Positions 33,977 through 46,665 of a DNA stretch of 64,000 nt are shown in pieces. Every line of letters begins with the position of its first letter. Positions within the stretch are counted from its first letter, which is position 1. The notes beneath the pieces are model-generated. The model worked only from the letters and a program-made list of their open reading frames with translations. It was not told the origin of the DNA and did no database searches. Position numbers and translations under genes: made by a program. Source of the DNA: Tigriopus japonicus (taxonomy: Eukaryota; Arthropoda; Copepoda; Harpacticoida; Harpacticidae); the NCBI GenBank assembly GCA_010645155.1, contig CM021312.1, positions 4,915,158-4,979,157 on the forward strand. The letters are read 5' to 3'.

Positions 33977-33982
33977 TTTATT
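33977..33982 (-). terminator. polyadenylation signal overlapping IFT74 stop codon
   Basis: On the minus strand the end of IFT74 reads caa-TAA-agcc, so AATAAA overlaps the TAA stop. A later signal may be used instead. Confidence 0.4.
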
Positions 33983-36900
33983 GCATTGGGTTTTGCTTAG
34001 TGCTCTCAATTAAGATTTTGTTGAAATCTCTTTGCATCTTGATCACTTTGTTCTTCATTGGTTCAAAATTCATCTCTGCCTTTTTGTTCGAAATAAACTC
34101 TTCAATGGCAAAATTGTTCTGATCAAGATGACTCCATTTCTTCTCGAGGTTCGTTAGTTGAACATGGGTCTCGTTATCGGCCAGAGTCTTCTGAAAGAGC
34201 AATACATTTTGTTGCTAATATCAAGTCCTTCGATCAATTGAATCGTTCTCGAACCTTTAATGCGTCGTGTTTTTCCTTAATTTCTGCAAGGTTTTGCGCC
34301 ACGCTGATTTTCCTTCCGGACAGCTGTTCACGTTGGCTCTCCAAAATGGCGCGTTTTTCCTCAGCATCGTTACGTAAGCGCTCCAAGTCGTTAAACACGA
34401 TCATTTCTTCTTCCATGGTCTTCATCTTGTCCTTGAGGGTGGACATTTCGGTTCGTATTTTATCCTCCAAAGCCTCAATCTAGAAAGGTGTACATTTTTA
34501 TTTTGATTAATATCCATCCCTTAGTCAGATATCTCTTTGAGAATGTAGCTCAAGGAATAAAAACCTGCTCCTTAGGTACGAAAAAGTTTTTTGGCGGCCT
34601 GAGACAAAAACAACTACTCTCAGTAGAATTACGTATTCTGAAAGCCAATCAATATTAATAAGTTGATCTAGAGATCCAAATTGTCCAGAAACCGAATTTT
34701 CGTCACTTGATTCATTGTCCCCTAGTCCAAACACCCTTGTCAAGGTCGATTGAACTTGAAGACACTATCCAGATCACTAAATGTGGAGACAAATCTTTCT
34801 ACTCAAAGATGTATTGTCAATTGTCAGAGTTGTGATCCTGAAGTAGAACTTGACATCCTACCGATGTATAATAATGAAAAGATGGGTTGAAAACGGAATA
34901 CGAAACCTTTTCAACTTGAGTGGATGAACAAGTCTTTGGGACAAGGTTCGTTAGCAATTGGAAGAATAGATTGATGTTTTTCGTAATGATACTACTTTTT
35001 ATAAACCTCTTGGACTGAGGTCTTGATTCCATTACGTCTATTTCATCGGCTCGAGCTTGTGGCAGGCTTACAATAGACGTTCTTTGTTCGGTGATGGAAT
35101 TGTCAACGTGTTGGGTTTCGTCCTTTAAAGTGTGAGACGTTCTCTGGTGATATGCAGCTCTTGTCGTGTGTTTTGACGTAATCCAAAAGTGATCTATTCG
35201 GCCACCAAAATGAGGCCATTTCGAGATAAAATCATTACAATTGCAAATGACAACACATTCCAAGATTTCAATCGTAACTTGTTCTCAATAATTTGCCCCA
35301 CCAACTCTTGAAGGCCTATTTTTCCATCCGACCGAGCTTTAATAAGACGAATTCCTAAGCCAAAACTAACGATCTCAATATTTGGTCGTTTGCGGAATGG
35401 ACATGCTTAGGAATTTGGTTTGCAAGCATTACCTTTTCTAGATTCAACTTCAATTGTGTCTGCTCTTGGTTCAAATTCTCCAAAGTATTTCGGCTTTTCT
35501 CAGTCTCGCCTTCTTTGAAACTCAAATCCTCTTTCATGGCTCGAAATCCTTTGGATGTGGGTAAATGACCAATATGACCGAGATTTTTACTGATTTCTGC
35601 CGCGGTTTCCTCAATGGCCAACTCTAGACGATTGATTCGCTCCTGCTCTTCAGCTTTGTTATCTTCAAAGGTATTGAGAAATTGGTCCATGGTCTCCTCA
35701 CGTTTCCTGAGCTCCCGATATTTTTGATTTCGCTCCGATTGATGCTCTTCCATTTGTTCTTCGATTTGATTTTGCTCATCTTTCAAATGTCGAATCTGTT
35801 ATTGAATATCAAACAGGTAGAGGATATCGGGTCATGCTTCACTGCGGATCGATTATTTTCGTACCTGCTCCTGAGTTTCAGCTATTTGTCGCTCCATAGT
35901 AGCAATCTCGGCGTTATCATCCTTCACTTGCTGCAAGAGGCGTTCCCGCTCCTGAGCGGGTGTGCCTCGTTGGTTTTCCTCTTCCAGGAGTTGATCACGC
36001 TTCTCTTCGGCTTCTCGAAGTTGTTCATAAAGCACCACAGCTTCCCTTTTCAAAGCGGACATGGCCAATTCATCCTCAAACGCGGCCCTTTGAGTGTTCA
36101 ATGCGTCCAGTTCTTGGTTCATGCGTTCAATTTCCACCTAGGTGAAGTACAGTATGAACATATTAGAAACAAAAACAACTTACTTAACGTGATTAATCAT
36201 AAACCTCTTGAAAGTCTAATTGTGACTCGGGACAAAAACAAGGGCGGAGCTTTAAAGCTTTGGTGGTGCTTATTCATGTCAGAATGGAAGTGTGTCATTT
36301 ATCTTGCTGGTTCGGGATTCGAATTTACAATCTGTCAAAGAGTCCGGTCAGAGACAGTCGTTGCTTTATCTAAAAGTCGTCACAAGGGCTTCGTTGAGCT
36401 GTCAATCTAATTTTGTCGATTTCAATCAAAAATCATTTTAATATAGCAGACAGTTCGTATTTCTTGGACTGATCGAAATGTGCATTTGTTGGGGAAAAAA
36501 CTCCAGAGCGGTTTCACTTCGTTCTTGTTCGGCAAGAGAATGCAAATCTCGAATTTGCTTGCCAATGAAACTCGTTTTAAATTAGAGACCCGTTTGCACA
36601 TCTCATTTCAAGATTCAGATGTTCAAACCCACAAGCGAAGTGGTTATTGCTACCCATTTTCCCTTTCACCAATGGAAATTGGATCGTGATCATTACCTGA
36701 TACGCAGTGTTGGCGTCTTTGAGCTCCAAATATTTATCTCGAATTTCTGGATTCATTGCTGCAACCAGATTGTCTGCCATGTTTCGCTCAGCTTCAATTT
36801 CTAGTTCGAGTTGCTCGGCGATTCGTTCTTTTTCTCTTCGAGCTTCAAAAAGCGTTTCAACAACTTTTTGCTCCTCATCATTTTTGGCCTTCAGCTCAGC

Positions 36901-38938
36901 CGCTTCTTGCTCAACCTCCAATCGATCCGTGTCGGTATTCAGCTTGTCCACCAATAAATTGTAGTCAGCCAAAACGCCTTGTTGTTCTGCAATTTTGGAA
37001 ATGGAAAATTGATGCATGAATGGGACAAACTCATGAAGCCATGAATTCAGCGAATATTTGATAGTAAAATCGTGCAAGGCTCCATCGAAAGTTTGGTTGA
37101 AACTTCAACATTTGCATATTTAAGTCATAACTCGATGCTAACGGGCTTAAATTTACCTGTTAGCTCGGCTGCCAACTCCTTGACACGTGAATCATAGGCT
37201 AAGTATGTGCTCTGTTCCTCTTGAGCACTGGCGATTTCGCGATGTAACTTGTTCACTTCCGTTTGAAGTTCAATCATTTTGGTTCGTAAGAGACCCATGT
37301 AGTAGCTCTTGTCCTGGAATTGTCGTTGAGGTCCTCGACCGGTTCCAGTTCGCATCCCAGTTAATCCTTGTTGAGTGACGGGTCGATCCATCACAGAAAC
37401 TGGAGTTTGCAGGCCGATTCCTGACAAGAAAATTGGTAAATGAAAATATATGGGAGTAAATCTTTTCTTTGCAGTTTTAATTCATATATTTGAAACGAGA
37501 AAATTCTTCTCTTCCTTCAAACTGTCAAAATTGGATATAAGTATTGAGTCCTTCTGGAGCAACATTACTGTTGAATCGGAAGTCAGCACCTTTTCAAGAG
37601 ACTTCACAAAATAAAAGTATGTTTTGGCTTGCAGCAAAAAAAAAAAAAAAATCTTAAACGTATCAAGAGATATTCTTATACCCAGGTTTGACTGCATTGT
37701 GATGTTTTCTTTTCCAATTTTTTTTCTGGCGATGAACCAAAATTACAGAAGCCTAAAGTTTGTTTGTTCATTATAGAAAATTTTATGACTTGAATATCAA
37801 ACCAAAGACAGGTAAAAGAGGTCTTGGTGATGCTTTTGTGACTTAGAGGATGGCAAATAAGGGTTTAAGAAATTTCGAATCAAAGTCCCCTCTTCAGAGT
37901 GGATATTCAAAAGAGAACAATAGTTAAAACCCTTTCTTTTCAAGTGCCTCTTTGTATAAGTCGATGAATGAGTCCATCGGTTTTCAAATCTTTCATGAAC
38001 CTTGTTAAAAACTAGATGGTGCATCCCAAGCCAATCATTAATTGGCCTGTGCGTTCTAGTCAAAAGCCTATAAATATCTGTGATAATGAACTAGTCATGA
38101 TTAAAGTCATGATAGTCCAATAAATGTGCCAGGGGGCTTCACACCTGCAATCCTTTTGATTATTTCTGCGTGCATTTCACGTTGTTTCACTAGATCAAGT
38201 AAAATTCATGCTTCATTTAGTAAATGAAAGAGCAAATGGAGCGAATTTCGCGCAACAAGCTGCTCAAATCTTCAAGCAACCTCGAGGTCATCGCTAGTGC
38301 AGTTTTAATGATTCTTTTTAAATAAGTCGAACCAAGAACTTGGTCGAACGTACCTCCTCTGGACATGGGTCGATTTTGCATGGCTGATGCCAGAGCTCTC
38401 GATGCTGTTCCAGGTACGACACGTGCCCCTATGGCAGATCCCAGTCTTCCGGTTGTAGGCCTGCCGAACGTGCTTCCAGGCCGGTCTCCAATTGCAGAAC
38501 CCGCCCTTGAAAATGGTCTCGACATGTCACCCTAAGAAGATTTGGTTTTATTCATTTTGATAGCAGTACTAATACCAAAATCACAGATTTTACATTATTC
38601 TAATATGCTAGTAGCTTAACTCAAAGCTTAACTCAAAACGAACAGATGTGCCATGCAGACGCCGTGGGTGAAAATACCTGAAAGTCCCCCCTGTGGCTAA
38701 TGGCGGTTCCAATTCGGGATTGGACTTGTTTATACCCAGTTTTTGGTCTGGCCGTGGACATCCTAGCTCCGTCCATATCAAAATCATGTCCTTGGGCCGT
38801 CATTGGGCGGGATTGAAGGAACCCCGAGTCCGTGGAGGCCATTCCGGCGGTCATGGGACGCGATTGATCAAAATTGGCCGAGGTTTGCGGACGGCTCACT
38901 CCGGAAAATGGTCTTAGATCTTCCTCTTCAAAATCCAT
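33978..38938 (-). CDS. IFT74: intraflagellar transport protein 74
   Basis: Eight minus-strand exons: 38678-38938, 38354-38531, 37157-37420, 36697-36986, 35865-36137, 35433-35795, 34255-34479 and 33978-34190. All junctions are GT-AG with compatible phases, giving 688 residues (human 600). IFT74 is an IFT-B core subunit that pairs with IFT81 to bind and move tubulin in cilia. The first ~190 residues are basic, Ser/Pro/Arg/Gly-rich and disordered. The conserved PVTQQGLTGM (160-169) and QRQFQDKSYYMGLL follow. The rest is coiled coil, with family blocks such as LADYNLLVDKLNT, QVKDDNAEIATMERQ, RNQKYRELRKREETMDQF and HVQLTNLEKKWSHLDQNNF. The first exon (87 residues) adds an N-terminal extension with two copies of QSRPMTA. 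The weakest junction is the 34255 donor (gttcga). Confidence 0.93.
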
Positions 38939-39368
38939 GATAAACCCGGCTTTATTTTGGTCCTAGTGTTATTGGCAATTTGAAAACTGAAGCAAACCAA
39001 CGGAAAACGCTCAAAGAAGGAACAAACGCCTACTGCACAGTACATTCATTACTCTCCGATCACACAGTGAATTTTTGATGTGAGTGGAAAGTTTTTGGCC
39101 ACTTAGAGCTTGCAGTACTCACCATTGCTGCCCAATTGCACCAGATCCCACAATTGCTACCCAATAATCAGTGAAAGAATGCAGGTACGATTTATGCTAA
39201 CGACGACGCAAGGAAAGTCATTGGTGAAATTGTTATACCTGAGGAAGGAAAGAAATGGTTCACACGATTGGAAGGCCTTCCATGTAACAAGGAATGTGTA
39301 TTTCCGACATGTACTACAGTTTGGGGTTTGTACAAATTGGGAAGAGACAGATCAGTTTTGAAATTAAG
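38939..39368. other. short intergenic stretch between PAK and IFT74
   Basis: 430 nt between the PAK stop and the IFT74 start, both minus strand. It must contain the PAK 3' UTR and the IFT74 promoter. No clear AATAAA for PAK was seen. Confidence 0.5.
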
Positions 39369-41396
39369 TCAGATTAAACCCTTTTTCTTCTGTATCGTGG
39401 CTTTGATATTTGGCACAATCGATGACAAGTTGCTGGCCTTACTTAAAAATTTATGGTTCAAGAGTTCCGGCACAGAAGCTCTTTTCTCGGGTTTGAATTG
39501 AAGGCATGCGTTCAGAAAGGATCGAAAGTCATCAGATATGTTATCGTTATCGATAGGAGGATGACCTTTCTCAGAGATCAAATACATGGCTTGAATTGGA
39601 GTCTCGTTCATGTAGGGTGGATTCCCGTTTAACATTTCCAGGGCCAAGATCCCCATGCTCCAAACATCGACTTGGGTCGAATAAGTATTCCTTTTGATAA
39701 TTTCTGGAGCCATCCAATAAGGCGTGCCTGCGAACGTTTTTCGCATGCGATTTCCGGCTACGTTTGCGGCAAATCCAAAATCTGAAAAATAGAAAACCTC
39801 TTAAATATCATGCTATAGGTTCTTTTATAAATAGAGGTACGGTTTTTTTTGTAAAATCCTTTCCATACTTGAAGGTACACGATAATTGAATCTGGTAAGC
39901 ATCAAATATGCATGATTTGTGTGAACCTTAGTGTATCAATATTTAAGCTGCGGAATCGGTCTGAGGGCACTTTATTGGAAAGGATTTTCATGTTGAGCCG
40001 ATTTTGCTTTATTTGGTGAGAGTTTCCGGCTGCCCTTCATTCGAATGGGAATAAAATCCCGTATTACCTGTTATCTTGACGGCTCCTTTCAAGGACAACA
40101 ATATATTATCTGACTTAATATCGCGATGAACCACCTCGTGCTCGTGGAGATATCCTAGACCTTTGAGAACTTCTTTACAGATGGCAGCCATTTGAGGTTC
40201 CTTAAGTATGGTACAAAGAACCACATCGGTAAGGGCTCCAGCATCCATGAACTCCATCACCACAAAAAGTTCCCTAAAATGGACCGCCCTTTAAAAACTT
40301 GCAACTTATTTTCGATTAGAGCCAGTAATCCTTACCAATGGGTGACAAATATATCTAAAAACGACACCAAATTGGGATGAACTAACTCCCTCATGACTTG
40401 AACCTCCATAAGTAGATGCACTTTCTTGTCGCCAGAGTTCAGGTCGATACTTTTGATGGCCACTTTGTCTCTAGTCTTGTTGTGGACTCCGTGATAAACC
40501 ACGCCGCCAGAACCAGACCCCAACTTTTTACCCTTTGTATAAACCATTTCTAAGGGATTTGGATTACACAGCTTCTTCATCTCCTCAAAGGCTTGCTCGT
40601 CGGTGAAAACCGAAACATGCCGATAGGCACCCACGGGTTTGTCCCCATTTGGCTGACCTATTCCACTGTCTGGCCGAAGTTCCACGGCCACACTCTTGGG
40701 TTTTGGTCTGAAGGTCTGCCTTTTGAAACTGGTGGGTTTTTCTCCGAAATTTTTCTTCATCTCTAAAATGGCGTTGGCCATGGTTTTGTGAGCTTCCGAT
40801 AATTGTAAGCACTCCAACTCTTCCTCATCTTCCAACACGGAGAAAAACTGTTCACTTTGGTCAACCTCAATTGGGGATTGGGGTGCGTGAATTTTGGGCA
40901 AGGTGTTTGACGTAGGCGTGGCAGGAGTGATATTCAGATAGAAAGTACTGCGATGGGCTCGAGATTCAGGCTTTTTAGGAAGTGGTAATTTGGGTTTCTC
41001 AGCCGGTGGTGAATGGGTGGCGCAGGGTATAGGGGTCACTAGAGGTTTCTTCAAACGACGTCGGGATCCATCTCTTGAGAACTCTTGGAAGAATTGTAGA
41101 ACCCTTGCACCTGCCTCTTCGGCACCGTCATTGCCATTTCTCCGATCCTCTTCAACTTGTTGCAAGAAGAGCTCCATCCAACCTTCAGGAAGACCTACAA
41201 TCGTACCATCGGATTGCTTTTTAACCTTGACTTGGTGCTTGAAGTTGGTGGGTAAGCTGATCTCCAATTGAGGTTCGGTCTTTGAGAAACGTCCAGAGAT
41301 TTTGTCCCTAACCAAATGTGGCATGGTTCGGCTTCGTGGGCGTGCTGGATCCTCCGGAAGGCCCAAGTTCTTTTGTTTCTTTGAAAACAAGTCCAT
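39369..41396 (-). CDS. p21-activated serine/threonine kinase (group I PAK-like)
   Basis: Exons 40336-41396, 40068-40273 and 39369-39781 join to 559 residues (human PAK1 545). PAKs are effectors of Rac/Cdc42 that control the cytoskeleton. A CRIB-like motif at 46-77 begins ISLPTNFKHQ and ends GLPEGWMELF, followed by an autoinhibitory-like segment (VLQFFQEFS). A proline-rich linker follows. The kinase domain starts at about 282: glycine loop GSGSGG (293-298), VAIK lysine K315, HRDIKSDN with D405, DFG at 423-425, activation-loop threonine T438 in RKTFAGTPYW (equivalent to PAK1 T423) and APE (447-449). All catalytic residues are present. The CRIB is odd: the usual H-V-G is replaced by K-V-K. Donors are tg/gtaagg and g/gtaata, acceptors ttttag and ttttcag. 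Drosophila Pak3 is a plausible relative, but the subtype is unresolved. Confidence 0.9.
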
Positions 41397-41558
41397 ATTT
41401 TCTTATAATGAACATTGATGAGGACCACGTCACTGGGCGAGAAACTTGAGTTTGCTTCAAGGATGCAGCATTTTCACTGATAAGAAAGCTGGGGGTTCGC
41501 GAGTCAAAGACAATCGTAATCGCGTCAAAGCGTATTTTAGGGCCATTTCTAAGAACGC

Positions 41559-41564
41559 TTTATT
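41559..41564 (-). terminator. polyadenylation signal for the upstream membrane-protein gene
   Basis: TTTATT on the plus strand reads AATAAA on the minus strand, 84 nt after the stop at 41648 and about 165 nt before the PAK start. The two genes are closely spaced. Confidence 0.5.
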
Positions 41565-41647
41565 TTCCATTTCGTCAAAGGTTAATATACTCATAGATGT
41601 CTCATTATAGTTTGATTCATAAAGAAAGTAGTTCATCATAAACATGT

Positions 41648-43777
41648 TTATAGAAGTCGGAATGGATCATCCTCTTTTTCCCCGTCCACTTCGGTGATCC
41701 TGAATTCCTTCAATGGATTGGCACTCTTAGATTGTAAAATCACTCGCTTCCGGCGACTTTTGATAGGCTCGGAATTCTCGGAAGCTTCGGAATCCGACGC
41801 AATGTTCTTGCTAGGCTCAGGTTTGGGACCAATTAGAGGAGTTTTCTTCTTCTCAATGATCACTTCTTGTTCTCTGGATGGACTGATGTTGTCGATATCC
41901 AGTGGTTTGATCCTGGTGGTGGCGAAATGGCCGGATTCCCGAAGTTTCTCGAGGAGTAAGTCTTTCTTCTCATTGGCAATCTCTTCGGTGTCGCCTTCTT
42001 TAAGGGCCAGGGACTCGATGATCTTCTCCAATTTGGCAGCTTGCGCTTCCAAGAGCTGATCTGTTTCTTCTTTGGCCTTCAAATTCTTTAGTTCGTGGCC
42101 ATATTGAATCGAAGCCTTCTTGCCTCCAAGAGATTGGCCGGTTTCGGATTGCAAATTATCGGGTAAAAGACGACCGGAATTCTCCAAAGCTTCACGTCGC
42201 CGTTTTTGACCGTAGGCTAAACTTTCATATTTGCTGCCCAAATTCAAGGCTTGAGGCCCATCTCCTTGGGTAGCGGCTCCTCTGCGAAGGGCGTTCTGAA
42301 GGATCACCACGCCAAATCCGGCGCTGGCTAAAACGGTGATGACGAGCAAAATGGGTAGGATTTCCTTGAGCTTAGGTAGGTATGTTGTGGAGTCGAATCT
42401 AATGCGGCTACGAGTCCAGTTTCTCTTCACTTCTTCCCAAGACATGCTCATTGGATCCGGAACCTCAGCTTCATATTCGTCAGCCTCGTTGAAGGAGCCA
42501 TCCTAGAGTCAGAAAAAATATGCTAAAAATAGTACATGTCTAATCAAAGAATGTTTTAGCGGAATTCCAAATTGCGAGATGGATTATACCAAGAGATAAG
42601 ATAAAGAGACTAGGGAAGGTTTTTTATGCAATGACCTAATTTGTTCGAATGATCAGGAAGCTTTTGGACCCATCTTGTTTTAATAAACATACTTGAATGC
42701 GTAGAGGAACAATTAACATTTTCACAAAAAAGAGGAAAATATTGGATTTGTGTCTAGTAATGTATTTAAGATTTAAAAGTTCATTATCAATTAAGTAGCA
42801 GTAAGAAATGTCCACGTTCATTAATTTTGACAAACAAATAGTTCAACCATGATTCGACCTCGAAAAAGGCGCCTATTTTTTTTGGCACAAACATGCAGTT
42901 TGTTTAGAATCAAAATAGAAGCCAATTTGGCAAAAAAAAAAATTAAATGTTTTTGTTTTGGCTAAATGTCGCTTTTTTACTTGAATCACATCTTTCCAAA
43001 AATTTGAGAGTTAACAAATTCTCTCGACAGCTTCAATCCAATCCCCAACAGGATTCGAACCTACGCCGTCTGGGGAAGCACTTACACTCGGCTCTTTAAA
43101 GAACGCCTTAGTATTAATTGATAATTAAATAATTATGAAGAGTTTGAAAACAATTTCTCTTCAAACAGTTTTCATTGAATTTTGTTGGTAAATGCTGAAA
43201 AAGGGAAAAAAACTGTATGTTGAGAAAAAAAGACTCAAGTTGCAAAATTGAATCCAAATCAGCAAAAGTTTCAAATATGGGTGATAGTTGCATTTTTGCA
43301 GCTTTTTTCCGAGCCCTAATAAGACTTTTTTTTGTAATAAAATTAATTGGAATGTAATTTGCAGCACTACTGAACCGACAAGAGCTTTAGGAACACCAAA
43401 TTTTTCCTAAAGAACGCTAATATAAATTTTTCGTGTACCTGATAAAGATTCCTATGAGTTGGAAACCTCACAGTTTGAGGCTGATTACCGAGAGACTCGG
43501 GTGAGTCCTCCAGGGATGATTGGGAAACATCGATTCCGGAATCGGGTGTCTTATGGTTGGCCCTGGGCGATGAACAATAGGTAGTGGGCGTGCCATAGCA
43601 AGGGTTGAAGCGACCGCTTGAAGAATTCGGAGCCTCATGGCTGATCTTCCGGAAGCGAAGATGAGCATTGCTCACGTTGGAATTGTTCAGTTCGTTCTCA
43701 ACGTACATTGTGGGAAGGGTAGACCGCCCACCCAAAGTGGCAACACCCCTTTCTTCGTCGGGGATTATTCCTTCCAT
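41648..43777 (-). CDS. single-pass membrane protein with coiled coil, unknown function
   Basis: Exons 43439-43777 and 41648-42502 (donor cag/gtacac, acceptor ctctag/gatg, phase 0) give 397 residues. The first 160 residues are polar and disordered, with a Ser/Pro-rich stretch containing DSGIDVSQSSLEDS. A degron-like DSGxxxS or phosphorylation cluster is possible there. One membrane span lies at about 161-181 (ILPILLVITVLASAGFGVVI). After it comes a charged region predicted as coiled coil at about 250-300 (AQAAKLEKIIESLALKEG and following), then a basic, Ser/Glu-rich tail. No signal peptide is visible, so it is probably an ER, nuclear-envelope or tail-oriented membrane protein. I do not recognise the family. 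The 936-nt intron contains a tRNA-derived SINE. Confidence 0.75.
43035..43120 (-). repeat. tRNA-derived SINE copy in intron
   Basis: GGTTCGAATCC (minus strand, 43051-43061) is a perfect pol III B box. The surrounding sequence (minus: gtaagtgcttccccagacggcgta before the box) closely matches the copy at 47930-48030, showing a dispersed family. Confidence 0.6.
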
Positions 43778-46092
43778 GTTCTAAAAGAGGTACGCTTACG
43801 TACTGGTTGAGGGTGGTAAGCGACTAAAACTGACCCAAACGAGAACGGGTTTGCTCAAACCTTGACCTCAAGAAAAAATTTCAGGGAGAGAGTTTCAAGC
43901 CTCTGGGAAAATGTTGCCCTCTTTCGCTCAACCTTCTTTATTCTTCCAAAAAATAAAACATATTTTTTCATAGACAGTTTTTTTTCAAATCAAATACATT
44001 TTAAAGCAAAGATCGCTAACCAATGGTTTGTTTTTGGAGGTTGTTTTGAGGTTCTCGATTCCAAACAAAAAACAACGTGTTTTAGCCTTTTCGTGAAAGC
44101 TTCATTGTTGGCCTTTGGTCAGATAGTCTTCTGGTTAGTGAGTCCTTGAACATAGCCGTTTCAACGTTTGTTTTTTTAACTTTAATTTTTAACAAGCAAA
44201 TTGATGCTTGATTCTTTTATTGTATTTTTCGTTTGCTTTGTCAAACAAAGAATCCGTTTTTATGAAAAATAAAAGTGTTAGATCTTTCGTGTATTTTTGA
44301 TGAGTTACTATTTGTGCAGATGTATTGTCGGCTCATTTTTTCTGCATATTTCTATTCCCACTAACCTTAGAAACAATCGTAATTTTAAGTTTCAAGACAT
44401 ACGTAGATTTAGCCCCAACTTTCAAATCAAAGAAAATTAGAATGGATTGAATAAACCTAGAATGATTAATTTTCCTGATATTTTTGTATCCTTATTTAGA
44501 ATAAACATGAAATGGAAATTGATATGCCATTTATTTGTTAAAAGCTAAAAGCTAATTCCAAGAATCAGAATCTTTTGATATTTACCAAATTATTTCCACA
44601 GAATTCTCAAGTCCGAGATACTCAGGGTATCTGCTGTCACCCGTTTCTAGGATATGTTGATATAAATCCTTCTATTTTTTTAACTTGATCAGGAAGGTAG
44701 TCCTTGTTTGTCTTCGGAGAAGTCTAGTTTAGTGGAAATTTGGTCCCTCCCTTGTGTTCCGGATTTCTTCAACTCCTCCGCTTCATCGTTATCAAAGGCG
44801 GCCTTTTCGAAAGACTTCAGATATCACGTCTGATCATATTACAGGCTCTAGGCGATCTTCAAGAAGGAAAATCCTATCGTTTCGCGCCAAAGAACCTACT
44901 TACAGACTTAGTGTATGAGAAAGTGTCCTGCTATTGGAACCACGGATTGCCGTGTTCCCTGTCCTGGCACACTGCGTACTATTCGAGGTCTTTTTTCTCG
45001 TTCGCATAAACGCATGGACCAAAGCGAACTTTAAGAACAAAAACAATCTGACTGGATGGATGTTAGGCAGCAAAGGTTGGAGGAGGAGGAGGAGGAGGAG
45101 GACAAGGACCTCTATAATTTGCTTGCCTCGATTTATGAAGCCACTCATCCTCGGTGGATTGAAATGGATTTATTGGCCAGAGAACTTTCCAATCTTGAAA
45201 AGGGCCATTTGAAGGCCCAAAAAGGAAAGAGAGAAAAGGATCAAGTGATCAAGCCATCAAAAGTCGGATTTCCCCTTTCCCCTGCCTTCCCTTCCTTTTG
45301 GTATTCATTGGTCAAGCTCATTGGAAAGACATCCGTCATATTGCCCGTCTTCGAGTGATCTTTACTGGTGCTTGTCTAGCTTGGAATTAGTATTGCCCAA
45401 GAAAGAAGGTCCGCTCAAGGTTCTTCGCTCTCTTTCTTTCTTACTATTCTCCTTCTCAATGGAACACTCTCACGCTCAGCTTTCTGGCCATGGAAGGCTG
45501 CCAGTAAAGTAAGGACAAAGTCCTGGTTGTGAAGGTGGAAGTGGTAGCAGAAGGAGCAAAAGAAGAAGAAGACTGGTAGTTCAGCGAGGATCGAGTGAGT
45601 ACCCAATACCCACTCGGCTTTAAGAACCCAAACTTGAAGCATGATTGGTACCAGCTAGCATTGGGAACTTGTTCCTCGACAAAAGGGGAGAACAACCAGA
45701 CGTTGGACGGTCTCTCCAATGAGGATGAAACAACTTTTTTTTGTACCGAACTTAACACTTACAAAATGCTCGCTTCACTTGGTTCGCGGTGGTGCCAATC
45801 AGGATCGGATAAAATTTATCGTTCAAGTGCTTGGAAATTGCCAGCAGGAACTCTGAGAAGGGCACAGGACATGAACCAGAAAAGTATCAAAAAGGCAAAG
45901 GCTTCGGGGTAGTTAGAGAAATCTGTGGTTGTTATCGAAACCTTGTGTTATTTTTTTTTCTTTCTTGAGAGGTTTATTGGTATGGGGTAAAATAAGAAGT
46001 TCTGGAAAAGAGATATGCAGGTGCATAAATAGTATTGTCATCCCTGCATATAGGAAAGTATTTCATTTGTCAAGAGATGCTATGCGCTGAAT
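43778..46092. other. intergenic stretch
   Basis: No gene is supported. A (GGA)n microsatellite at about 45075-45102 produces a Glu-rich frame (45056-45358) that has no homologous look. The promoter of the minus-strand membrane-protein gene must lie just above 43778. Confidence 0.5.
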
Positions 46093-46665
46093 CAAGGAGG
46101 ACGGTATTACTTGGAGTGGGATCGAGCGATTGTCCACCTTTTTATTGAAAGCAACATTGTTTTTATCATTTGGATAGTTCTAAGACATTCTTCCCTTTGC
46201 ACAATGATTTGAATGTTCTTCTCTGTCTTTGTTTTTAGCACTTAATTGGGGTTCTAAAGCCAAAAGAAGACTGTAAAATGTTGAAAAAAAGATACAAAAA
46301 AAGATTTTTTTTTGCATTCTATGAAGAGAAAAATATCCTTAAACAATCCCAATGATAAAAACCATGTTGCTTTCAATAAAAAGGTGGACAATCACTAACA
46401 CAAAGCAAGTCAGTAGATCAGTAGTTTGAAGATATCTGACTTAACACAATGAAACAACACAGTTTGAATTCTTTGAGAGACATCAATTGGGCATCAAATG
46501 ATTGCTCATTGAATCCTTGTGGACTTTTGTTTTATGACTTATGTCAATAAAACGACATTAATTCGAATTATATTGGATTTCTTCATTAACTCCAGGCTAT
46601 CACGCAGGAAAATTCACACCAACACAGTAACGCGCCCCCGCTCGATCCCACTCCAAGTCCTCCTT
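46093..46665. repeat. broken foldback element
   Basis: An inner inverted repeat of 43 nt (46128-46170 with 46351-46393) matches at all but one position. Outside it, 46093-46128 and 46640-46665 form a second inverted pair (aaggaggac...ttggagtgggatcgagcg), the left arm having an 8-nt insertion. The right arms are separated by a 246-nt insertion. Together this is one foldback transposon interrupted on its right side. Confidence 0.7.

Noticed and set aside
44740..45009. 89-codon frame beginning MVPPLCSGFLQLL
   Set aside because: No domain and no supporting splice sites; overlapping frames on both strands.
45056..45358. 100-codon frame with a poly-Glu run
   Set aside because: The Glu run is a GGA microsatellite read in one frame; nothing else in it looks like a protein family.
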